Positions 7,192-13,068 of a stretch of DNA of 13,068 nt are shown one piece after another (position 1 is the first letter of the stretch; each line of letters begins with the position of its first letter). Both the position numbers and the translations under genes were made by a program. The stretch spans positions 1 to 13,068 of the forward strand of contig BNXH01000048.1 of the NCBI GenBank assembly GCA_025999435.1. Direction: 5' to 3'. The notes beneath the pieces are model-generated. The model was not told where the DNA came from. It did no database searches and worked only from the letters and a program-made list of their open reading frames with translations. The DNA is from Bacteroidia bacterium (GTDB lineage Bacteria; Bacteroidota; Bacteroidia; Bacteroidales; Dysgonomonadaceae).

Positions 7192-7219
7192 CTCTACTCT
7201 CTACTCTCTACTCACTACT
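7192..7219. repeat. CTCTACT tandem heptamers
   Basis: Three exact copies of CTCTACT (7192-7212) are followed by a variant CACTACT (7213-7219). The preceding stretch, about 7156-7191, is made of related CTACT-rich text (CTACTTACTACTTACTACT). Confidence 0.7.
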
Positions 7220-7241
7220 GTATAGATAAATCCGGGATTAT

Positions 7242-7331
7242 AACACTGAGTTACACAGAGAAGACACTGAGAAACACGGAGTTTTTTTAGTCTCAGTGAA
7301 CCTCAGTGTCTTCTCAGTGGTACTCAGTGTT
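7242..7331. repeat. Long imperfect hairpin of CACTGAG/CACAGAG type
   Basis: The 36-nt arms at 7242-7277 and 7296-7331 pair imperfectly; the best runs are AACACTGAGT and GAGAAGACACTGAG. The spacer contains a run of T. A shorter relative with ACAGAGTT, ACCGAGTTA and CACGGAGTTACACC text is at 13012-13068. No coding potential is evident. It lies between the pseudogene scar and the MITE-like element. Confidence 0.7.
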
Positions 7332-7349
7332 TAAAAATTGAACGCGGGG

Positions 7350-7476
7350 AGGCTATGTCAAAAGATGGAGTTGCCGTCATTGCGAATGAAGTGAAGCAAT
7401 CCAGAGTATTGATTATTAATGTATTGCTTCGGGAAAACCCTCGCAATGACGAGAGTTTTACCTTTTGAGACAGCCT
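7350..7476. mobile_element. MITE-like element with AGGCTGTCTCAAAAG-type ends
   Basis: The ends AGGCTATGTCAAAAG (7350-7364) and CTTTTGAGACAGCCT (7462-7476) are inverted repeats matching at 13 of 15 positions. They are the same family as the ends of the element at 10521-10726. The 127-nt element encodes no protein and encloses palindromic repeat copy 2. No clear target duplication is visible. It ends 9 nt before the helicase stop. Confidence 0.6.
7375..7451. repeat. Palindromic intergenic repeat, copy 2 (GTCATTGCGA type)
   Basis: The outer arms CGTCATTGCGA (7375-7385) and TCGCAATGACG (7441-7451) pair perfectly. The inner arms GAAGCAATCC (7393-7402) and GTATTGCTTC (7421-7430) pair with one mismatch. 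It is a direct-orientation copy of 6042-6141, lacking the 27-nt insert found there, and lies wholly inside the MITE-like element. Confidence 0.8.
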
Positions 7477-7484
7477 TTTTTTTA

Positions 7485-8894
7485 TTATAAAAACTCTTCC
7501 GGCAGGTTTATCAGATATAATTTATTACTGGCACGTGTAATCGCGGTATAGAGCCATCGATAGAAATTTGTCCCTAAATGTTCCTGAGATATATAGCCCA
7601 GGTCGAGAAACACATTCGCCCATTCCCCACCCTGCGCTTTATGGCAAGTCACGGCATATGCGAATTTTACTTGTACGGCATTATAAAACGGGTCTGCCTT
7701 TATTTTCTTCATCCTTTCAGGCTTCGTAGGAATATCCGCGTAATCTTCAAGAATATTTAAGAATAGTTCCTGCGAACGTTCCCTGGTCAGTCCGGCAGCA
7801 TCGGAATAGAGAGTATCCATCAATATTCTGATCTCCAATTCCATATCATAATCCATACTCCTTACCAACACATCGCAAAACTTAAAACCATAAAGTTGCC
7901 GTTCGCTACGTACACGTAACACCTCGACAATCTCCCCATTGGCAAGGAAATCTATCCCTTCAATTTTTTCTGTCCAATAATAATTATTCTTTGTTATCAT
8001 CAACATATCGCCTGTCGACAATTCTTCTTCGCGATACAAAATCCGGTTTCGTACACCTTGATTATATACATTCGATCGCTTGTTCGACCGCGATATTATC
8101 ATCGTATTCTCTAATCCATCCCTATCGTAAGCCGATGAAATTTCATCTATCAGGTCTTCACCCGATATTTTTACAATATCCGGGAACTTTCCCAGAGTCA
8201 GTTTTGGATAATCTTCTGTTTCACCGCTATTCAATATATCGCGTATATTCGTCGCGTTGAATAATATGCCGGAACTTTCGGCTTGCCGTACAATTTGCGA
8301 CAACATAGCATCCCTTACCTCTAAGCCATAGCCTTCCAACACAGAAACCTGCAAAGCCGGGCTATCGTCCTCCCCGACAGGTGGCAACTGAGCAGAATCT
8401 CCTATCAGCAGCAGGCGGCAATTTTCACCGGAATATACATAGTGAATAAGATCATCGAGCAAACAGCCTGTCCCGAATACCGAATCGCCTCCGATATTAC
8501 TGATCATGGACGCTTCGTCTACTATAAAGAGCGTATCCTTATAGAGATTATCCATCAGTCCAAAGCTTCCAAAGTCGCCGGAGAACCGTTGTTGCCTGTA
8601 TATTTTTTTATGAATAGTAAAAGCGGAATGATTCGCGTAGGATGAAAAAACCTTCGCAGCCCGCCCTGTGGGAGCCAGTAACACGGTTTTTTGCTTAAAC
8701 TCTGTCATTGTTTTAACCAGCGCCCCTAGCAAGGATGATTTACCCGTACCGGCATACCCTTTTAATAAAAAAAGGGACTCTTCTTTCTGCAAAAACAGAA
8801 AATCAACAATCTTGTCAAGAGCTGATTCTTGTTCCGGGGTCAACTCAAAAGGAAAGTTGGTTTTTATTTTTTCTTTAAAGAAATTACTGATCAT
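7485..8894 (-). CDS. RecD/Pif1-like superfamily 1 DNA helicase
   Basis: The 469-residue protein carries the SF1B helicase motifs in order: Walker A GYAGTGKS (46-53), motif Ia LAPTGRAAKVFS (73-84), Walker B IVDEAS (124-129), motif III GDSAQLPPVG (165-174), then a C-terminal UvrD_C_2-like part with TCHKAQGGEW (416-425) and YTAITRA (449-455). It should unwind DNA with ATP during repair, recombination or replication. It is shorter than RecD2 (about 700 residues or more) and lacks the long N-terminal extension, and I see no RecB or RecC gene, so it is a stand-alone enzyme. The ATG at 8894 is supported by the promoter box just upstream and by a normal N-terminus before motif I. It diverges from the DUF3822-rsmD pair. 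Confidence 0.9.
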   Translation of the reverse strand: MISNFFKEKIKTNFPFELTPEQESALDKIVDFLFLQKEESLFLLKGYAGTGKSSLLGALVKTMTEFKQKTVLLAPTGRAAKVFSSYANHSAFTIHKKIYRQQRFSGDFGSFGLMDNLYKDTLFIVDEASMISNIGGDSVFGTGCLLDDLIHYVYSGENCRLLLIGDSAQLPPVGEDDSPALQVSVLEGYGLEVRDAMLSQIVRQAESSGILFNATNIRDILNSGETEDYPKLTLGKFPDIVKISGEDLIDEISSAYDRDGLENTMIISRSNKRSNVYNQGVRNRILYREEELSTGDMLMITKNNYYWTEKIEGIDFLANGEIVEVLRVRSERQLYGFKFCDVLVRSMDYDMELEIRILMDTLYSDAAGLTRERSQELFLNILEDYADIPTKPERMKKIKADPFYNAVQVKFAYAVTCHKAQGGEWANVFLDLGYISQEHLGTNFYRWLYTAITRASNKLYLINLPEEFL

Positions 8895-8920
8895 AATGGG
8901 TTAAAAGACGAATTGACTAT

Positions 8921-8957
8921 CAAAAGTAGTGGATAAAAATATCTTTTTCTAACTTTG
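8921..8957. promoter_or_regulatory. Overlapping divergent promoters, helicase and DUF3822-rsmD
   Basis: The minus strand has TACTTTTG (8928-8921) and the plus strand TAACTTTG (8950-8957). Both match TAnnTTTG and they face opposite ways. The expected -33 region of each falls on or next to the -7 box of the other. Neither -33 element is strong. The leaders would be about 20 nt for the helicase and about 15 nt for the DUF3822 gene. Confidence 0.6.
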
Positions 8958-8976
8958 TGTACAGAAAATCAAGAAT

Positions 8977-9783
8977 ATGTTCTTACCCGAAAATATAGAC
9001 CTTGGCCGGTCAGAGAAATATATCTTAACCATTCGCGTCAAAACGAACGGCTTTATGTTCTCTATATCCGACCCTAACGCCGGAAAGAGTTTTTGCCTGC
9101 GGGAAACCACGTTTTCGGCTAACGACAACTATCTGGATAATATTCAACGAATTGTTTTCGATCTGAATTTTCTCACCCAACGATTCAGAAAAACAAATGT
9201 CATATTTGTCTCAAAAGATTATGACCTGGTTCCGGCTTCATATTTTGGGAATAAAGAGAAGGAAACTTTATACAACTTCACCCATGTGGATAAAGTAAGC
9301 CATCTATCATCGGGTTTGATAGAGAGCCAGGATATTGTCGCGCTATTCAATATCGACCGGAAAGTTTTCGAGTTCCTTTCCAGAAATCTGTGGACTCCTC
9401 AATTTTATCATCACGCCAATCTCCTGGTTAATCTCTTTGAAAAAAGAGGGGGGAATGAAAATGGGGCGAGAATGCATCTTAACTTCCATGATGAATTTAT
9501 GGATATTATTTGTTTCTCGAATGGGAAGTTGCTTCATTGCCTTTCATACGAAAACGAACCTGTTAACAATCAACTCTACTTCATCCTTAAATTATGGGAA
9601 CGGTATGAGCTGGATCAGCTAAAAGACTTTCTTTATATATCGGGGAACGCGGATAAGTTTATTATCAGCCGTTTGCATGATTATATTAAGAACGTAGAAT
9701 TTGTCAACGCCCCAAGTGAAATACATTTTTGGAGCGAGGACGCGCGGAAAGCTCCTCTCGATTTACTATCTTTGATATTATGA
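8977..9783 (+). CDS. DUF3822 family protein
   Basis: The 268-residue protein resembles the DUF3822 family as I remember it: an N-terminal strand-rich part (KYILTIRVKTNGFMFSI, then FCLRETTF), a middle with VIFVSKDYDLVPASYF, and a second half (HLNFHDEFMDIICF, NGKLLHCLSY, YFILKLWERYELD, LYISGNADK). The two-lobed pattern is reminiscent of actin-like (ASKHA) ATPase folds, but no clear phosphate loop is visible. There is no signal peptide or membrane helix. It sits directly before rsmD with an ATGA overlap, an arrangement I recall as common in Bacteroidetes, so a link to ribosome assembly is plausible but unproven. Confidence 0.75.
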   Translation: MFLPENIDLGRSEKYILTIRVKTNGFMFSISDPNAGKSFCLRETTFSANDNYLDNIQRIVFDLNFLTQRFRKTNVIFVSKDYDLVPASYFGNKEKETLYNFTHVDKVSHLSSGLIESQDIVALFNIDRKVFEFLSRNLWTPQFYHHANLLVNLFEKRGGNENGARMHLNFHDEFMDIICFSNGKLLHCLSYENEPVNNQLYFILKLWERYELDQLKDFLYISGNADKFIISRLHDYIKNVEFVNAPSEIHFWSEDARKAPLDLLSLIL

Positions 9784-10316
9784 GAATAATAAGCGGAAAG
9801 TATAAAGGCCGTAGATTCGACCCACCCAAAAGCTTTAAAGCAAGGCCGACAACCGATATGGCCAAAGAGAGCCTTTTTAATGTACTGAATAACGATATAG
9901 ACTGGGAGGAAACCTCAGCTCTGGACTTATTTGGCGGAACAGGAGGAATCAGCTTTGAGCTAATATCCAGAGGATGCCCGCGTGTCGTCTGTGTCGAAAA
10001 AAATTTCAATCATTCGACATTCATTGAAAAAACCAAAGGAGAATTAAAGATACAATCGGAAATGGCTTTACTCAAAATGGATGTATTCAGCTATCTGGAA
10101 CACTGCAAAGAACAATTTGACCTTATTTTTGCCGACCCGCCGTATGATCTGAAAAATTTTGAAGAAGTACCTCATTTAATCTTCGGGAAAGACCTGATAA
10201 AACCGGAAGGAACTTTTATTCTGGAACATCCGAGAGACTACGATTTTTCGAATCTGCCGCTGTTTGAAAGTAAAAGAGTATATGGCAGTGTAAATTTCAG
10301 CATATTCAGGAAATAG
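9780..10316 (+). CDS. rsmD: 16S rRNA (guanine966-N2)-methyltransferase RsmD
   Basis: RsmD methylates N2 of G966 in 16S rRNA using S-adenosylmethionine. The 178-residue product has the family N-terminus RIISGKYKGRRF (2-13), ARPTTDMAKESLFNVL (21-36), SAM-binding motif I DLFGGTGG (49-56) and the N6/N2-type catalytic motif ADPPY (118-122). The start at 9780 is preferred over an upstream TTG at 9729, because RIISG is the conserved N-terminus and the ATG overlaps the DUF3822 stop (ATGA). That overlap suggests coupled translation. Length is normal for the family. Confidence 0.95.
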   Translation: MRIISGKYKGRRFDPPKSFKARPTTDMAKESLFNVLNNDIDWEETSALDLFGGTGGISFELISRGCPRVVCVEKNFNHSTFIEKTKGELKIQSEMALLKMDVFSYLEHCKEQFDLIFADPPYDLKNFEEVPHLIFGKDLIKPEGTFILEHPRDYDFSNLPLFESKRVYGSVNFSIFRK

Positions 10317-10350
10317 CGATTTGTAAAGGATTTAAGGATAGGCAACCTAT

Positions 10351-10382
10351 ATAAAAAAGAAAAGGTTGTCATCCCGACAACC
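10351..10382 (-). terminator. Intrinsic terminator on the minus strand
   Basis: The minus strand reads GGTTGTC (10382-10376), loop GGGAT, GACAACC (10370-10364), then TTTTCTTTTTT (10363-10353). The perfect 7-bp stem and U-rich tail are oriented to end leftward transcription. In the plus direction the hairpin has no T tract, so it is unlikely to end rsmD transcription. Confidence 0.8.
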
Positions 10383-10424
10383 AATCTTCATTGTTAACCT
10401 TAAATCTAATACCATGAAAAACAC
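10351..10424 (-). ncRNA. Candidate small RNA with own promoter and terminator
   Basis: On the minus strand a consensus -7 box TATCTTTG (10436-10429) is followed about 50 nt later by an intrinsic terminator at 10382-10351. The predicted RNA of about 70-75 nt begins near 10424 and contains TTCATGGTATTAGATTTAAG before the hairpin. It includes a 22-codon ORF from ATG at 10415 to TAG at 10347, but that ORF runs through the terminator and its U tract, so translation seems unlikely. It is convergent with rsmD, with its 3' end 35 nt from the rsmD stop. I have the impression that near-identical sequence recurs in other Bacteroidales, which I cannot verify. On the plus strand the same DNA offers only a 7-codon ORF (MKNTVQR). 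Confidence 0.55.
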
Positions 10425-10428
10425 AGTA

Positions 10429-10436
10429 CAAAGATA
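10429..10436 (-). promoter_or_regulatory. -7 box TATCTTTG for the candidate small RNA
   Basis: CAAAGATA on the plus strand is TATCTTTG on the minus strand, an exact TAnnTTTG match. The -33 region is only T-rich (TGTTTT at about 19 nt), not a clean TTTG. Confidence 0.55.
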
Positions 10437-10520
10437 AGTGATTTTTATGTTATAAAACATGTTTTGCCGTTTTTCTTCTATATCTTAATATTATTTAACC
10501 AAATAACGTCTGAAAATAAA

Positions 10521-10726
10521 ATGAGGCTGCCTCAAAAGTAAAATTACACTATCAAAGTGTTATCCTCTTTGTCATCCTGAGTGCAACGAAGGATCTCATT
10601 CCTCAGGAAAGGAGATGTTTCACTCCTGTTGGCTCCGCCGATTTGCAATTCAACATGACAACCAACGGTCACAGGAGCGTAGCGTATGTAAATAGATATA
10701 AGAAAATACTTTTGAGACAGCCTCAT
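10521..10726. mobile_element. 206-bp MITE-like element
   Basis: The ends ATGAGGCTGCCTCAAAAGTA (10521-10540) and 10707-10726 are inverted repeats with 19 of 20 matches. The interior has no credible gene. It carries GTCATCCTGAGTGCAACGAA-type repeat text (10571-10590) and a 24-nt block (10620-10643) that is the exact reverse complement of 6061-6084. The ends belong to the same family as those at 7350-7476. No target duplication is obvious. It lies 22 nt after the groEL stop, in the intergenic region shared with rsmD. Confidence 0.7.
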
Positions 10727-10748
10727 CCATTATATAATCAGCACGATA

Positions 10749-12404
<1,656 letters not shown>

Positions 12405-12412
12405 TTAGATTT

Positions 12413-12475
12413 CTAGTTTACTAGTAATTTATTTAGTAAAATTATGACTAGTAGACCAGTATACTTTCAACTAGT
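12413..12475. repeat. CTAGT-rich repeats between groES and groEL
   Basis: CTAGT occurs at 12413-12417, 12421-12425, 12448-12452 and 12471-12475. In the minus direction this gives a series of TACTAGT, TACTGGT and TACTAAA units in the groES-groEL spacer. Several ACTAGT units are self-complementary. Function is unknown; it may be a decayed heptamer repeat like those elsewhere in the window. Confidence 0.5.
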
Positions 12476-12483
12476 ACACTGAA

Positions 12484-12753
12484 TTAGATAATTGCAAGAA
12501 TGTCAGACTGACGCATGATGAGGTAAACCTCGCCCTCAAGTTCGATTTCTGTTCCGGCATATTTACCATAAAGAACCTGATCTTTCGGTTTTACGACCAT
12601 TTCTTCGTCCTTTGTTCCGTTTCCTACTGCAACAACTTCACCCTTTAGAGGTTTCTCTTTAGCTGTATCCGGGATAATAATTCCTCCTACACTTTTTTCT
12701 TCAGCAGCGGCAGGTTTAATAAGCACTCTGTCTGCCAGTGGTTTAATACTCAT
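12484..12753 (-). CDS. groES: Co-chaperonin GroES (10 kDa)
   Basis: The 89-residue protein forms the heptameric lid of the GroEL chamber. It starts [15 protein letters not shown], has the mobile loop that docks to GroEL ([14 protein letters not shown], about 21-34) and continues [12 protein letters not shown], then [16 protein letters not shown], ending in a DILAII strand. Length is normal or slightly short for the family. It is the first gene of the groES-groEL pair. No CIRCE element (TTAGCACTC-N9-GAGTGCTAA) is seen upstream; other candidate control sites are listed separately. Confidence 0.98.
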   Translation of the reverse strand: MSIKPLADRVLIKPAAAEEKSVGGIIIPDTAKEKPLKGEVVAVGNGTKDEEMVVKPKDQVLYGKYAGTEIELEGEVYLIMRQSDILAII

Positions 12754-12797
12754 AATTCTTAATTTTTAAAATTGTTATATTATAATTTTGACATATT

Positions 12798-12812
12798 CTG
12801 CTTTGAAAGCAG
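12798..12812. promoter_or_regulatory. Perfect palindrome CTGCTTT-N-AAAGCAG, operator-like
   Basis: A perfect 7-1-7 inverted repeat lies 45 nt upstream of the groES ATG. It touches the -12 element of the sigma-54-like site and would cover the predicted start point. This is a typical place for a repressor site. It is unlike CIRCE. Confidence 0.5.
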
Positions 12813-12827
12813 CGAAATGTGTGCCAA
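12811..12827 (-). promoter_or_regulatory. Putative sigma-54 promoter for groES
   Basis: The minus strand reads TTGGCACACATTTCGCT. Compared with TTGGCACG-N4-TTGCW it keeps TTGGCAC, the GG and GC doublets exactly 12 bp apart, and the final W. The mismatches are A for G after TTGGCAC and C for the second T of TTGC. The start would be near 12800, giving a leader of about 47 nt. A sigma-54 activator is encoded at 578 in this window. It is a sequence match only. Confidence 0.4.
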
Positions 12828-12912
12828 AAACGGTTTCTGCTTTTTTGACAGTGTTCAAACTATTCCATGCTGACAAGTCGTCATTTTTGACATAAAAAAA
12901 AGAAATGGAGAA

Positions 12913-12920
12913 CAAAGATA
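12913..12920 (-). promoter_or_regulatory. Putative distal -7 box for groES
   Basis: CAAAGATA on the plus strand is TATCTTTG on the minus strand, an exact TAnnTTTG box. Transcription from it would start near 12908 and give a leader of about 155 nt that includes the TTTTGACA boxes and the palindrome. No good -33 element is seen. Confidence 0.45.
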
Positions 12921-13011
12921 ATGAAGATAGGCAGAATAGAATATTAGAGTTTATATTTAATAAAAGATTATTCTATTTATTTACAGGTGTTTATACATAG
13001 TTGATTTTTTA

Positions 13012-13068
13012 ACCACAGAGTTGCACCGAGTTAAATATCACGGAGTTACACCGTGATACACCGTGAAC
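13012..13068. repeat. CACAGAG/CACGGAG-type repeat at the window edge
   Basis: The text CACAGAGTT, CACCGAGTTA, CACGGAGTTACACC resembles the hairpin repeat at 7242-7331. It holds a perfect 8-bp stem, TATCACGG (13036-13043) with CCGTGATA (13051-13058). It may continue beyond the window. Confidence 0.55.

Larger units (their letters stand above)
12786..12892. repeat. Three TTTTGACA boxes upstream of groES
   Basis: TTTTGACA occurs at 12786-12793, 12843-12850 and 12885-12892 (TGTCAAAA on the coding strand of groES). Spacings are 57 and 42 nt. A further TGACA is at 12871-12875. The boxes may be binding sites for a heat-shock regulator, or chance in AT-rich DNA. Confidence 0.4.

Noticed and set aside
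6042..7451. CRISPR array
   Set aside because: The repeats are few, unevenly spaced, differ in length and have no regular spacers or cas genes.
7526..7541. TGGCACGTGTAATCGC as a sigma-54 site
   Set aside because: The GG to GC distance is 13, not 12, and it lies inside the helicase coding sequence.
9729..9779. TTG start extending rsmD by 17 residues
   Set aside because: The RsmD family begins at MRIISGKYKG, and the ATG at 9780 overlaps the upstream stop; the extension lies wholly inside the DUF3822 gene.
10544..10726. 60-residue minus-strand ORF inside the MITE-like element
   Set aside because: It starts in the terminal repeat and its sequence (RNEILRCTQDD) is the usual false translation of GTCATCCTGAG-type repeats.
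12754..12910. CIRCE heat-shock operator before groES
   Set aside because: TTAGCACTC-N9-GAGTGCTAA is absent; the palindrome present is CTGCTTT-N-AAAGCAG.

Overview
This window reads as a Bacteroidales chromosome, most like Dysgonomonas, Parabacteroides or Bacteroides. The evidence is the gene order (sigma-54 activator, lptE, TPR protein, secG; DUF3822 next to rsmD), Bacteroidetes-type promoter boxes (TAnnTTTG), few visible Shine-Dalgarno sequences, a moderately AT-rich composition and long repeat-filled intergenic stretches. The genus is an inference from remembered protein families, not from a search.

Layout, left to right. Positions 1-204 hold the 5' end of an IS5-like insertion sequence on the minus strand, cut by the window edge. 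Positions 205-577 are intergenic and carry a three-copy inverted REP-like repeat. Positions 578-3482 are a tight operon: a sigma-54 activator without a sensor domain, lptE, an acidic TPR-like protein and secG. Its junctions are ATGA overlaps or 3 nt, and it ends at an intrinsic terminator. Positions 3609-5959 hold pyrH, frr and rsgA (GTG start). Positions 5960-7484 are an accessory patch of decayed repeats surrounding one orphan terminase-small-subunit-like gene, whose 5' end is duplicated as a relic. A RecD-like helicase (minus) and the DUF3822-rsmD pair (plus) then diverge from a compact shared promoter region. Between rsmD and groEL lie a probable short minus-strand RNA with its own promoter box and terminator, and a 206-bp MITE-like element. 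The window ends with groES-groEL on the minus strand and the groES regulatory region.

Most genes are housekeeping: envelope biogenesis (LptE, SecG), translation and ribosome maturation (PyrH for nucleotides, Frr, RsgA, RsmD), DNA repair or recombination (helicase) and protein folding (GroES/GroEL). The less ordinary material is between the genes. The strongest leads are a sigma-54-like promoter with an operator-like palindrome before groES, the candidate small RNA at about 10351-10424, two miniature elements sharing terminal repeats, modular palindromic repeats with a 59/61 match between distant copies, and the orphan phage-type gene with a duplicated start. I see no CRISPR array, tRNA, rRNA or defence operon, and no clear multigene undescribed system.
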